This document shows, in pieces, positions 6,962-15,760 of a stretch of 64,000 bases of DNA. The position numbers and the translations under genes were made by a program. The DNA lies in assembly GCA_021731085.1 (NCBI GenBank), contig JAKFYB010000013.1, positions 24,125-88,124 of the forward strand, written 5' to 3'. This DNA is from Dehalococcoidia bacterium. GTDB taxonomy: Bacteria > Chloroflexota > Dehalococcoidia > DSTF01 > JACRBR01. Each line of letters opens with the position of its first letter. Position 1 is the first letter of the stretch. The notes under the pieces are model-generated. The model was given only the letters and a program-made list of their open reading frames with translations. It searched no databases and had not been told where the DNA came from.

Positions 6962-8020
6962 TCAACCCTCCTCGCCGGGTTCAATCGGCAGTTCTAGCGT
7001 TACCTTCGTGCCCGCGCCGGAATCAGTTTCCACGCGGAATGCGCCAGCAGCGGCACCTGTCCGCTCAAGCATGTTGCGCAGACCTCGGTGGTCCCGCGGC
7101 ACTTCAGCGGTGGGATCGAAGCCAGCGCCGTTGTCCCGAATGACCAGCCGAATGAGGCCATCGACGGACTGCAGCGAAAGCGAGACCCGGGAAGCACGCG
7201 AATGCTTGCGCGCGTTGTTGAGCGCTTCCTGCGCAACGTGAAAGATCGCAGATTCCTGCGACTCCGTCAGCACCGGCAGATAGGGCACGATGTCAACGCT
7301 CGTCTCGATCAGCGAATTGGCGCGAAACTCCGCGAGCATCTCCTCGAGTGATACCACCAGATCGCCGCCATAGCGCGCGGGGCGCAGGTCGAGGATGTAG
7401 CTCCGTATGTCGCGGATCGTGTCATTGAGTTGATCGATCGTTCGGTCAATCCCCGCGACTGCCGCATCCGGCGCTTCGCGAACATCCTCCACCGCAGCCT
7501 CGAGCTGTAGAGCGGCCGCATAAATCGACTGGATGATCCCATCGTGCAGATCCATCGCGATGCGTTGGCGTTCTCGCTCTGTGTCGGCAACCATGCGCAA
7601 CTGTTCGCGCTCCTCTTCGAGGCGGCGGCGTTCCGTAACGTCACGAACAATGCTGACGATGAGCCGCTCTCCGTCCGCTTCGAACGGACTGAGGCTGATC
7701 TCCACCGGAAATTCGCTGCCATCCCTGCGCTGACCACGTAACTGGAGACCGCTGCCCATCGCCCGTGCAGCAGGGTGGGATAGATATTGCGTTCGATGCC
7801 TCGAATGCTGCTGCCGCACTCCATCAGGCACGAGTTGTTCGACAGGCGCGCCAAGCAATTCGTCCCGGCTGTACCCGAACTGCTGCTCCGCACATGCATT
7901 GACCATGACGATACGACCATCCGAACCGACGACGACAATGCCGTCAGGAGCGGCTTCGCAGATGTGGTGAAAGAGGTTGTCGGCCACTGTGTTCCTGACC
8001 CGCAGACGCTGTGTTTCCAT
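6962..8020 (-). CDS. PAS-domain sensor histidine kinase (HisKA_3 / NarL-DevS type)
   Basis: A 352-residue cytosolic kinase. A PAS domain spans about residues 13-130 (ICEAAPDGIVVVGSDGRIVM, then SIVRDVTERR). The HisKA_3 dimerisation domain has phosphoacceptor His159 in AMDLHDGIIQSIYA. The HATPase shows a VAQEALNNARKHSRA N-box, DNGAGFD and a GAGTKVTLELP end. It lacks membrane segments, so the PAS domain senses an internal signal. No haem-binding GAF domain of mycobacterial DevS is present, so the signal is unknown. It is in one operon with the regulator gene and divergent from the anchored cupredoxin. Confidence 0.93.
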   Translation of the reverse strand: METQRLRVRNTVADNLFHHICEAAPDGIVVVGSDGRIVMVNACAEQQFGYSRDELLGAPVEQLVPDGVRQQHSRHRTQYLSHPAARAMGSGLQLRGQRRDGSEFPVEISLSPFEADGERLIVSIVRDVTERRRLEEEREQLRMVADTERERQRIAMDLHDGIIQSIYAAALQLEAAVEDVREAPDAAVAGIDRTIDQLNDTIRDIRSYILDLRPARYGGDLVVSLEEMLAEFRANSLIETSVDIVPYLPVLTESQESAIFHVAQEALNNARKHSRASRVSLSLQSVDGLIRLVIRDNGAGFDPTAEVPRDHRGLRNMLERTGAAAGAFRVETDSGAGTKVTLELPIEPGEEG

Positions 8021-8112
8021 GCGAGTCTAGGTCTCCCGGGCAGCCGACGCCAAGTTCGATCACAGCGTCGCCCTCATGTGCGAGCGTACGCAAATCACGC
8101 GAGGCAACCGAA

Positions 8113-8124
8113 GGGCCATTTGGC
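8113..8124. promoter_or_regulatory. Third GGGCCATT element upstream of the anchored cupredoxin
   Basis: GGGCCATTTGGC lies in the 243-base gap between the divergent kinase and cupredoxin genes. It shares GGGCCATT with 5604-5616, so both intergenic regions flanking the DevRS-like genes carry it. Candidate response-regulator site. Confidence 0.35.
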
Positions 8125-8263
8125 ACTGAAGTTGTTCCTCCCGGCACTACCCGTCGTGTTTGCGTTCGGCGCACACTCGAAAGACAGAGTCAGGTCGGAT
8201 CTGGGAAGCAGTGCCCGGCGGTCGCTGGCGACATTGCTTCCCTTCCCAGCAGCGAGGGTTCGC

Positions 8264-8713
8264 GTGACCAAGAAGACGTCGAGCAAGCATCGCAAGAGCA
8301 TCCTCGACCGTAGGAGCATCCTTCGCCGCCGTCCCTACCTAATGGCGTCCATCGCCGTGCTCAGCGTCACCGCCGTCGCGCTCGCCCTGTACCTGGCGTT
8401 CGGTGAGAGCGAGGCCGAACCGCAGAGGCGGGTGCGTCAAGAGCCCGTCGTCACAACGGAGAAACTCGTCTCCGTCGAAGTCGTCGACAGCGACTTTGTG
8501 CCGAAGGACCTCACGGTGAATGTCGGCGCAACGGTGACATGGGAGTTCACAGGCGATCTGCCACACGACGTGACCGAAGACCGCGGCAAGTTCGAGAGTC
8601 CGAAACTCAGCAAAGGCGACGAATGGTCGCTGACGATGGATGAGCCCGGCACGTATTACTACTACTGCACACTCCACCACGTCATGCAAGGAACACTGAC
8701 CGTCGTGCCCTGA
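8264..8713 (+). CDS. Membrane-anchored cupredoxin
   Basis: A 149-residue protein starting at a GTG with GAGGG 7 bases upstream. A very basic N-terminus precedes one membrane helix (about 27-46), then a linker and a plastocyanin-like domain. The copper ligands are His101 (LPHDV), Cys135, His138 and Met141 (YYYYCTLHHVMQG). It should act as an electron carrier outside the membrane. Together with the lipoprotein cupredoxin and multicopper oxidase it frames the DevRS-like pair, which suggests a shared redox role. The frame is open further upstream, but that part overlaps the kinase gene and its promoter region. Confidence 0.85.
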   Translation: MTKKTSSKHRKSILDRRSILRRRPYLMASIAVLSVTAVALALYLAFGESEAEPQRRVRQEPVVTTEKLVSVEVVDSDFVPKDLTVNVGATVTWEFTGDLPHDVTEDRGKFESPKLSKGDEWSLTMDEPGTYYYYCTLHHVMQGTLTVVP

Positions 8714-8761
8714 GCGAGCCCGTCGGGCTACACGCCCCCGTCACCAAGCACCTACAATGGC

Positions 8762-10825
8762 GTGGTGGAACCAGACCGTGACGGCTCGCCACTAGTCGCA
8801 CAGCTTCTCGCACGATCGCACGCGCTCGGGGCCGACCCGCGCGTTACGAACTACGGCGGCGGTAACACGTCTGTGAAGATCGCGGCCACAGACCCCGCAA
8901 CTGGCACTCCTGCAACGCTGCTCTATATCAAAGGAAGCGGTGGTGATCTCGGCACGCTCACGCGAGAGGGTCTCGCTGTCCTCAACCTCGATCGCATCCT
9001 AGCCTCGAAGGCGAAGTACGGCGGACTCGAGCGCGAGGACGAGATGTTCCCCATGCTAGAAGGACACTGCTGCTTCGGGCCGCAGACCGCTGCCCCATCC
9101 ATCGACACGGCCTCACACGCCTTCATCCCTGCAGCACATGTCGATCACGTCCACCCCGACGCGGTCATCGCGTTCGCCACAGCGAAGGACGGCGAGCGGC
9201 TCACGCGCGAATGCTTCGGCGATGAGGTCGTCTGGATTCCGTGGCAGCGGCCCGGCTTCGAGCTCGCGCTGATGATGGAAGCGGCCTACAAGCCCGGAGT
9301 GAAGGGCATGGTGCTCGGCGGTCACGGACTCTCGTCTTGGGGCGACACATCGGACGAATGCCAGCGCGCGACACTCGACATCAACGCCCGCGCCGAGGCA
9401 TACATCGTGGAGCACGGCCGTCCTGATCCGTTTGGCGCCGTCGTCTCTGGTCGCGAGCCACTCCCTCAGGATGAGCGCCGCCGCGTCGCCGCCGATCTCG
9501 CGCCCTTCATCCGTGGCCTCTGCGCCACCGACAAGCTCCCGAATCTTTCGGGCGTCGTCGGCCACTTCGACGATTCCGAAGCCGTTCTCTCTTTTATGTC
9601 ACGCGAACGAGCCCCTGCCCTTTCACAAAAAGGCACGTCTTGCCCGGACCACTTCCTCCGCACGAAAATCCGGCCGCTGTTTCTCGACCTCGCGCCCACG
9701 TCCGAGCGCGACGAGATCACCGCACGCCTGCGCGACCTACACGCCGAATACCGCGCTGAGTACACCGCCTACTACGCCCGCCACGCCACCGCCGACTCTC
9801 CTGCGATGCGCGGCGCTGACCCAGCGATCGTCCTCGTGCCAGGCGTCGGCATGTTCTCGTTCGGCACCGACGCCCAGACCGCACGTGTAGCGGGCGAGTT
9901 CTACGTGAACGCGATCAACGTCATGCGCGGCGCCGAAGCGATCTCCGAGTACGAGCCGATCCCCGAATCCGAGAAGTTTCGCGTCGAGTATTGGCCGCTC
10001 GAAGAGGCGAAGCTGCGCCGCCGTCCGCCCTCGAAGCCGCTGACTGGCAAGGTCGCCTTCATCACGGGCGCCGCTTCGGGCATCGGCAAGGCCATCGCGG
10101 AACGTTTCGCGGCAGAAGGCGCCGCCGTTGTCGTCGCCGACATCAGCCCCGCCCGCGACGATGTCGCAGCGTCGATTGGCGGCCCTGACAAGGCGACCGC
10201 CGTGGCATGCGACGTCACGGACGAAGTATCCGTCGAAGCAGCGATGCGCGCGGCCTGCCTCGCGTACAGCGGTGTCGACATCGTCGTGAACAACGCCGGC
10301 ATCTCACAATCGGCGCCGCTCACGGAGACGACGTTAGAGTCATGGGATCGCCAGCACGCCATCATGGCGCGCGGCTCGTTTCTCGTAAGCCGCGCCGCCG
10401 CCGGCATCATGATCGAGCAGGCGCATGGCGGCGACATCATGTACATCGTCTCGAAGAACAGCGTCTTCGCCGGGCCCAACAACATCGCCTACGGCGCCGC
10501 CAAGGCCGATCAGGCGCACCAAGTCCGCCTCCTCGCCGCCGAACTCGGCGAACACCACATTCGCGTGAACGGCATCAACCCCGACGCCGTCGTCCGCGGC
10601 TCCGGCATCTTCGACGGCGACTGGGGCGACCAACGCGCCGCCGTCTACAACGTCCCCCGCGAGGATCTCGGCAAGTTCTACGCCGAGCGCACGCTCCTCA
10701 AGCAGGAGGTCCTCCCCGAACACATCGCCGCCGCCGCCTACACTCTCGTCGCCGGCGACCTTCCACTCACCACAGGCACGATCATCCCCGTGGACGGCGG
10801 CGTACCGGGGGCTTTTCTGCGATAG
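8762..10825 (+). CDS. Bifunctional rhamnulose-1-phosphate aldolase / L-lactaldehyde dehydrogenase
   Basis: A 687-residue fusion. Residues 1 to about 400 form a class II aldolase domain with the zinc-binding AAHVDHVHPDAV and a TNYGGGNTSVK substrate loop. From about residue 428 an SDR domain begins, with the nucleotide fold FITGAASGIGKA, NNAGIS and the catalytic NIAYGAAKA (Tyr/Lys). It cleaves L-rhamnulose-1-phosphate into DHAP and L-lactaldehyde and oxidises or reduces the aldehyde, as in the RhaEW/YuxG type. A GTG start at 8762 is used. It is the first gene of a rhamnose operon (isomerase and kinase downstream); the next gene starts 14 bp after its stop. A short 5-bp hairpin lies between the cupredoxin stop and this start. 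Confidence 0.92.
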   Translation: MVEPDRDGSPLVAQLLARSHALGADPRVTNYGGGNTSVKIAATDPATGTPATLLYIKGSGGDLGTLTREGLAVLNLDRILASKAKYGGLEREDEMFPMLEGHCCFGPQTAAPSIDTASHAFIPAAHVDHVHPDAVIAFATAKDGERLTRECFGDEVVWIPWQRPGFELALMMEAAYKPGVKGMVLGGHGLSSWGDTSDECQRATLDINARAEAYIVEHGRPDPFGAVVSGREPLPQDERRRVAADLAPFIRGLCATDKLPNLSGVVGHFDDSEAVLSFMSRERAPALSQKGTSCPDHFLRTKIRPLFLDLAPTSERDEITARLRDLHAEYRAEYTAYYARHATADSPAMRGADPAIVLVPGVGMFSFGTDAQTARVAGEFYVNAINVMRGAEAISEYEPIPESEKFRVEYWPLEEAKLRRRPPSKPLTGKVAFITGAASGIGKAIAERFAAEGAAVVVADISPARDDVAASIGGPDKATAVACDVTDEVSVEAAMRAACLAYSGVDIVVNNAGISQSAPLTETTLESWDRQHAIMARGSFLVSRAAAGIMIEQAHGGDIMYIVSKNSVFAGPNNIAYGAAKADQAHQVRLLAAELGEHHIRVNGINPDAVVRGSGIFDGDWGDQRAAVYNVPREDLGKFYAERTLLKQEVLPEHIAAAAYTLVAGDLPLTTGTIIPVDGGVPGAFLR

Positions 10826-10839
10826 ACTGGCCAACTTCC

Positions 10840-11265
10840 ATGAAACGCCTCATCCGGTTAGTCGCAATGTCCTGTGCGCTCTTCCTTCTGTTAGCCGTCG
10901 GTTCGTGCAAAGACGCTGATGGTCCAAAGATCGAGCAATGGGACGGTCCTCCAAGTCCGATGATCGAGTCGGTTTTCGGAGTCGTCGATTGTCCAGAACC
11001 GTTTCCCAGCAGCCTCGTGGCTCAGGGTGTCCCGCTTGAGCTGAGGGAGACCATCGACGGGAAGACGCGATCCTACGGCGATCCCCGACCGGTGGAGACG
11101 GGCAGATTTGGCGCTCGCCCAACGGGCTACAAGCAAAGGTTCATGACGTTGTTCCGGGCAGACTTACCACGCGACGATCCGCGGTACGCATATATCATCG
11201 TGTCTCGAGATGGCCCTGACCCCCTCCTATACCAACCTTGCGACTCCGGTGAGGACGAACCATGA
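10840..11265 (+). CDS. Small lipoprotein of unknown function inside the rhamnose operon
   Basis: A 141-residue protein starting MKRLIRLVAM with a hydrophobic core and the lipobox VGSC (Cys23), so it is probably exported and lipid-anchored. The mature part has no domain I recognise; it contains CPEPFP and LLYQPCDSG, a possible disulphide pair, and a charged acidic end. Its stop overlaps the isomerase ATG (ATGA, 11262-11265) and it starts 14 bp after the aldolase gene, so it is firmly inside the operon. A role in sugar capture is possible but unsupported by sequence. Confidence 0.75.
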   Translation: MKRLIRLVAMSCALFLLLAVGSCKDADGPKIEQWDGPPSPMIESVFGVVDCPEPFPSSLVAQGVPLELRETIDGKTRSYGDPRPVETGRFGARPTGYKQRFMTLFRADLPRDDPRYAYIIVSRDGPDPLLYQPCDSGEDEP

Positions 11266-12545
11266 TCCCCAAAGACCGCATCAACGCCGACAACAACACC
11301 CGCATCGACACCCACAAGCACGATCTCGACCACGCCCGCGAACTCCTCGCACGAACGAACATCGACGCGGACGCCGTGATCATCGAAGTCGCGCGGTTCT
11401 CAGCCGCCGCGCCCTCGTGGGCGCTCGGCACCGGCGGTACGCGCTTCGGACGTTTCCCGATCGGCGGCGAACCGCGGACGACGGAGGAGAAGGTCGACGA
11501 CGTCGCTGCGATGAACGCCCTCACCGGCGCCAACCGCTCGATCTCCCTCCACGTCCCCTGGGATAACCCCGACGACCCAGCAGCACTCAAGCAGTACGCC
11601 GAGGAGCGAGGCATCGCCTTCGACGCGATGAACTCCAACACCTTCCAGGACAATCCATCGACGACGCGCGACGGCGCGATCTCGTACAAGTTCGGCAGCC
11701 TGTGCCACACCGACGCCGCCGTCCGCGACGCCGCCGTCGAACACAACCACTACTGCATCGATCTCGGCATAAAGCTCGGCTCGAAGGCGATCACCGTCTG
11801 GCTCGCCGACGGCACGAGCTTTCCCGGGCAGGCGAACTTCCGCGGACAATTCGAGCGCACCCTCGACGGCCTCCGACGCGTCTACGCGCACCTGCCCGAT
11901 GACTGGCGCATGTTCACGGAGCACAAGCCGTACGAGCCGCAGTTCTACTCGTCGGTCGTCAACGACTGGGGCTCATCGCTCATGCTGGCGCATGGCGTCG
12001 GCGAGCGCGCGATGTGCCTTGTCGATCTCGGCCACCACCTGCCGAACGCCAACATCGAACAGATCGTCTCGCGGCTGGCTATGGCCGGACGCCTCGGCGG
12101 CTTTCACTTCAACGACAGCAAGTACGGTGACGACGACCTCACCACCGGCAGCATAAAGCCGTACCAGCTCTTCCTCATCTTCCTCGAACTACTCGATGCA
12201 GGCGAAGGTCGTATGCCCGACATCGCGTACATGATCGACCAGAGCAACAACCTCAAGGACCCGCTGGAGGATCTCATGCAGGCGACCGACGCCATGCAGA
12301 TCGCACTCGCCCAGGCACTGCTCGTTGATCAGGCGGCGTTGGCCGACGCCCAGCAGTCGAACGACCCGGCCCTCGCGCAGGAGATCCTACAAGGAGCCTT
12401 CCGCACCGACGTCCGCCCGCTCGTCGCGGAGGCACGCCGCCGCAACAACGCCGCCCTCGACCCGATCGGCACATATCGCGCTCTCGGCTATCGCGTTGAG
12501 AAGATACGACAGCGCGGGGCGGAAGCCGTGTCTACCGGGCTGTAG
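11262..12545 (+). CDS. rhaI: L-rhamnose isomerase (RhaI type)
   Basis: A 427-residue xylose-isomerase-like TIM-barrel sugar isomerase of the Pseudomonas stutzeri RhaI type rather than E. coli RhaA. Metal and substrate positions are visible in the segments WLADGTSFPGQ, FTEHKPYEPQFY, LVDLGHHLPN and GGFHFNDSKYGDDDL, which supply the Glu, Asp and His ligands. It converts L-rhamnose to L-rhamnulose using divalent metal. It is translationally coupled to the upstream lipoprotein gene. The next gene follows after 76 bases that include a direct repeat of AATCTGTG. Confidence 0.92.
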   Translation: MIPKDRINADNNTRIDTHKHDLDHARELLARTNIDADAVIIEVARFSAAAPSWALGTGGTRFGRFPIGGEPRTTEEKVDDVAAMNALTGANRSISLHVPWDNPDDPAALKQYAEERGIAFDAMNSNTFQDNPSTTRDGAISYKFGSLCHTDAAVRDAAVEHNHYCIDLGIKLGSKAITVWLADGTSFPGQANFRGQFERTLDGLRRVYAHLPDDWRMFTEHKPYEPQFYSSVVNDWGSSLMLAHGVGERAMCLVDLGHHLPNANIEQIVSRLAMAGRLGGFHFNDSKYGDDDLTTGSIKPYQLFLIFLELLDAGEGRMPDIAYMIDQSNNLKDPLEDLMQATDAMQIALAQALLVDQAALADAQQSNDPALAQEILQGAFRTDVRPLVAEARRRNNAALDPIGTYRALGYRVEKIRQRGAEAVSTGL

Positions 12546-12621
12546 TCCATGCAACCCGCTCACCCCTAACCCCTTCGCTGAAAATCTGTGAGAATCTGTG
12601 GTTCCTACAAAGGAGATCCAC

Positions 12622-13371
12622 ATGCCCGAACAAACCCTGAAAGACAAAGTTGCGCTCGTGACCGGCGGCAGCCGCGGGCTTGGACGCGAGATGGTGCTCG
12701 CCTTCGCGCACGCCGGCGCTGACGTGATCATCGCCAGCCGCAAGCTGGAGTCGTGCGAAGCGCTCGCGCGCGAAGTCGAGGCGGAGACCGGCCGCCAGGC
12801 GATGCCCTTTGCCTGCCACGCCGGCCACTGGGCGAACGTCGAAGCGCTTGCCGAAGCGGCATACGCGCGCTTCGGTCGCATCGACGTGCTCGTGAACAAC
12901 GCGGGCATGTCGCCGCTTTATCCGAGCAACGTCGCCGTCACCGAGGATCTCTTCGACAAGGTAATCGGCGTGAACATGAAGGGCGCCTATCGCCTGACGT
13001 CGATCGTCGGCACGCGCATGGCGGAAGGCGATGGCGGCTCGATCATCAACGTCAGCAGCACCGCCGCCATACACGCCGAGCCGAATGTGATCCCGTACGC
13101 CGCCGCAAAGGCCGGTCTTAACGCCATGACGGAAGGCTTCGCGCGCGCGTTCGGACCGAAGGTGCGCGTGAACTGCATCATGCCCGGACCCTTCCTGACG
13201 GACATCTCGAAGGCGTGGAACTTGGAGCTCTTCGAACAGCAGGCGAAGTGGTTTGCGCTCAAGCGCGGCGGACAGCCGCATGAGATCGTTGGTGCGGCAC
13301 TGTACTTCGCGAGCGACGCATCGTCATTCACGACCGGCAGCATCCTAAAGATCGACGGCGGCGCCCGCTAA
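12622..13371 (+). CDS. SDR-family oxidoreductase in the rhamnose operon
   Basis: A 249-residue classical short-chain dehydrogenase. The ATG at 12622 has AAGGAG 7 bases upstream, better than the earlier in-frame GTG. Seen: TGGSRGLGRE (NAD(P)-binding), NNAG, SSTAAIHAEP with the catalytic Ser, and YAAAKAG with the catalytic Tyr/Lys. It ends 2 bp before the kinase gene. Substrate is unknown: it may oxidise rhamnose or lactaldehyde, or act on a related deoxysugar. Family is certain, function inferred from the operon. Confidence 0.9.
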   Translation: MPEQTLKDKVALVTGGSRGLGREMVLAFAHAGADVIIASRKLESCEALAREVEAETGRQAMPFACHAGHWANVEALAEAAYARFGRIDVLVNNAGMSPLYPSNVAVTEDLFDKVIGVNMKGAYRLTSIVGTRMAEGDGGSIINVSSTAAIHAEPNVIPYAAAKAGLNAMTEGFARAFGPKVRVNCIMPGPFLTDISKAWNLELFEQQAKWFALKRGGQPHEIVGAALYFASDASSFTTGSILKIDGGAR

Positions 13372-13373
13372 TC

Positions 13374-14690
13374 GTGCTGAACGTCCTCGCCGCCGACCTC
13401 GGCGCATCCTCGATCCGCGTCGCCGTGGTCGACCTCGATGCGCGTCCGCTCACGCCACGCATCCTGCACCGCTTCGAGAACGCGCCTGTCCGGCACGACG
13501 ACGGCAGCCTGCGATGGGACTGGGCCCGCATCGTCGCCGCAGTAACGCACGGTCTCGAGCTTGGCATCGCTGCTGGACCGATCGCCTCCATCGGCATCGA
13601 CGCCTGGGGTGTGGACTACGGGCTCCTCGACGCCGACGGCGAACTCCTCTCGCCACCCTACGCGTACCGCGATGCGCGCACGGACGGCTGGCGCGCAAGC
13701 GTGGAGCGCATCGGGGCGGAGCGCCTCTATCGAACAACGCGCATCCAGCTCATGCAGATCAACACCATCTTCCAGCTCGCCGCGCACGATCGCGAAGAAC
13801 TCGCCCGCGCACGCCGGCTGCTCATGCTGCCCGAACTTCTGGTGTACGCTCTGACCGGCGCTGCCATGGGAGAACGCACGTCAGCCGGCACAACAGCCCT
13901 CGTCGACGCTGCCACCGGCGACTGGTCGCAGGAACTGCTTTCGGAAATCGGCGTCAACCCGGCGATCTTCCCGAAGATTTCGCCCGCGACGACGTTCGCA
14001 GGCACATGGCGCAGCATCCCCGTGCATCTCGTCGGTGGTCACGACACGGCCTCCGCTATTGCAGCGCTCCCTTCGCCAGCAGCGAACGCCGCATTCATCT
14101 CATCCGGCACATGGATGCTCGTTGGCGCTGAGCGCGACGCCGCTGACACGTCCGACGCGGCAATGCGCGCCAACTTCTCCAACGAGCCCGGGGTGTTCGG
14201 CAACATGCGGCTCCTGAAAAACGTGATGGGCCTCTGGATGCTCGAACAGTGCCGGGCGGCTTGGACGGACACGAACATCGAGGCGCTCCTCGTTGCCGCG
14301 GCAACTGTCGCGCCCGGCGGGCCGACGGTAGACGCTACGGACCAACGCTTTCTTGCGCCGCAGGATGTGGAGTCCGAAGTCCGGAAAGCTGCGGGGCTGA
14401 GCGCGACAGCGGGTCGAGATGTGGTAACGCGCTGCATCCTTGACTCCCTCGCGGTCGCGACGGCCAAGGTCATCGACGAACTCTCGGCGATCTCAGGGGA
14501 ACGTCCTGGCGAGATCGTCATCGTCGGAGGCGGCGCGCTGAATGAGCTGCTTAACGCACTGATCGCTGATTCAACCAACCTTCCCGTAAGAATCGGCCCG
14601 ATCGAGGCGACGCTCCTTGGCAACGCCATCACGCAGGGCGTCGCACTCGGCCGCTTCGAATCACTCGCTGCCTCGCGCACACTGCTCTAA
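13374..14690 (+). CDS. rhaB: Rhamnulokinase
   Basis: A 438-residue FGGY-type kinase starting at a GTG 2 bp after the SDR stop. Seen: the phosphate-binding AADLGASSIRVAVVDLD start, IGIDAWGVDYGLLD with the catalytic-type Asp, GGHDTASA, SSGTWMLVG and the C-terminal adenosine motif IVGGGALNELLN. It phosphorylates L-rhamnulose with ATP to give the substrate of the aldolase encoded at the operon start. No transporter or regulator of the pathway is present in the window. Confidence 0.93.
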   Translation: MLNVLAADLGASSIRVAVVDLDARPLTPRILHRFENAPVRHDDGSLRWDWARIVAAVTHGLELGIAAGPIASIGIDAWGVDYGLLDADGELLSPPYAYRDARTDGWRASVERIGAERLYRTTRIQLMQINTIFQLAAHDREELARARRLLMLPELLVYALTGAAMGERTSAGTTALVDAATGDWSQELLSEIGVNPAIFPKISPATTFAGTWRSIPVHLVGGHDTASAIAALPSPAANAAFISSGTWMLVGAERDAADTSDAAMRANFSNEPGVFGNMRLLKNVMGLWMLEQCRAAWTDTNIEALLVAAATVAPGGPTVDATDQRFLAPQDVESEVRKAAGLSATAGRDVVTRCILDSLAVATAKVIDELSAISGERPGEIVIVGGGALNELLNALIADSTNLPVRIGPIEATLLGNAITQGVALGRFESLAASRTLL

Positions 14691-14708
14691 CCGTATTGCC
14701 GGAGACGG

Positions 14709-15392
14709 ATGTATAGTCCGCGTATGCCGGAGCTCGATGCGGCGGCTAGGCCGGATGAAACGACGCGAGCCGAAGACGCTGCTCTCGTGGAACGGCTCCG
14801 CGCGGGCGACGAGATGGCCTTCGCCGACCTCATCGCGACGTACCACAACGCGTTGCTCCGCATGGCCCGACAGTACGTGGACTCGGCCGCTCTCGCCGGC
14901 GAGGTTGTGCAGGACACGTGGATCGCGCTCCTCGATAGCCTGCCGCGGTTCGAGGGCCGTTCGTCGCTGCAGACGTGGTTGTTCCGCATCCTGATGAACG
15001 TGGCACGCGCACGGCGACGCAAGGAAGCGCGCTCGATTCCGTTCTCGGCAGCGTTTCCTTCCGCGGACAACCAGTCGGGCGACAATCCAGGCTTCTATCC
15101 GGGATGGTTCCCTCGCGTCGGTGGCGCGTGGATCACCGGCCCGGCACGCTGGGAGGACCAACCTGAGGACGTCGCACTCTCGTCAGAAACTCACGATCTC
15201 ATCGCGCAAGCAGTTGCCACTTTGCCGCCGAGCCAGCGTGAAGTCATCACGCTCCGAGACATCGACGGCTTCGAGGCCGAGGAAGTCTGTAACCTTCTGG
15301 GCATTTCGGACACCAACCAACGGGTGCTTCTGCACCGCGCGCGGACTCGCGTCCGGAAGGCCTTGGCGCCTCACATGGGAGAACGTCCGTGA
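14709..15392 (+). CDS. ECF-type RNA polymerase sigma factor
   Basis: A 227-residue sigma-70 family protein with regions 2 (DLIATYHNALLRMARQYV, then QDTWIALLDSL and WLFRILMNVAR) and 4 (LPPSQREVITLRDIDGF, then LLGISDTNQRVLLHRARTR). GGAGAC lies 5 bases before the ATG at 14709; a second ATG at 14724 is possible. The linker between regions 2 and 4 is long and rich in Pro, Gly and Trp. It overlaps the following anti-sigma gene by 4 bp. It starts 18 bases after the kinase stop, so it may be read from the rhamnose operon or from its own promoter. Confidence 0.92.
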   Translation: MYSPRMPELDAAARPDETTRAEDAALVERLRAGDEMAFADLIATYHNALLRMARQYVDSAALAGEVVQDTWIALLDSLPRFEGRSSLQTWLFRILMNVARARRRKEARSIPFSAAFPSADNQSGDNPGFYPGWFPRVGGAWITGPARWEDQPEDVALSSETHDLIAQAVATLPPSQREVITLRDIDGFEAEEVCNLLGISDTNQRVLLHRARTRVRKALAPHMGERP

Positions 15393-15646
15393 GCGGGAAC
15401 TTGACTTGCAAGGAGCTCGTCGCACTCATCTCGGAGTACTTCGAGGGTACCCTGACACCCGACGTGCGTGCGCGCTTCGATGAACACATCGCGGGCTGTG
15501 GCAACTGTGCCGGATACATCGCGCAACTTCGGACCACGATCCGGCTCGTGGGCACCCTACGGGAGGACGACGTCGAGATCCCGGCGCGCGAAGCGCTGCT
15601 GGGTGCATTTCGAGACTGGAAGTCCAGAGCCGGTGCTGGCTCGTGA
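15389..15646 (+). CDS. Zinc-finger anti-sigma factor
   Basis: An 85-residue soluble protein with the ZAS motif HIAGCGNC (HxxxCxxC) at residues 33-40 and an earlier Cys7, typical of anti-sigma domains that bind ECF sigma factors and often release them on thiol oxidation. It has no membrane segment, so it is probably a cytosolic redox-type switch. Its GTG start overlaps the sigma stop (GTGA). Confidence 0.88.
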   Translation: MSGNLTCKELVALISEYFEGTLTPDVRARFDEHIAGCGNCAGYIAQLRTTIRLVGTLREDDVEIPAREALLGAFRDWKSRAGAGS

Positions 15647-15760
15647 CCTGAGAATCGCGGGACTTTCTTGTTCGATGGTTTGTAACGAGAGCACACCTCG
15701 TCGCACGATTAGGAATCATGCGGCCACCCCGGCCGCCTGGCAGTGAAGGGAGCACACCTA

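Noticed and set aside
8716..8729. AGCCC-GTC-GGGCT hairpin after the anchored cupredoxin gene
   Set aside because: A 5-bp stem with no T-tract is too weak to call a terminator.
10207..10839. Long N-terminal extension of the small lipoprotein
   Set aside because: It overlaps the SDR half of the aldolase gene in another frame and is Arg-rich nonsense; the signal peptide begins at 10840.
12575..12600. AATCTGTG direct repeat before the SDR gene
   Set aside because: Only two short copies; not enough to call an operator or a repeat element.
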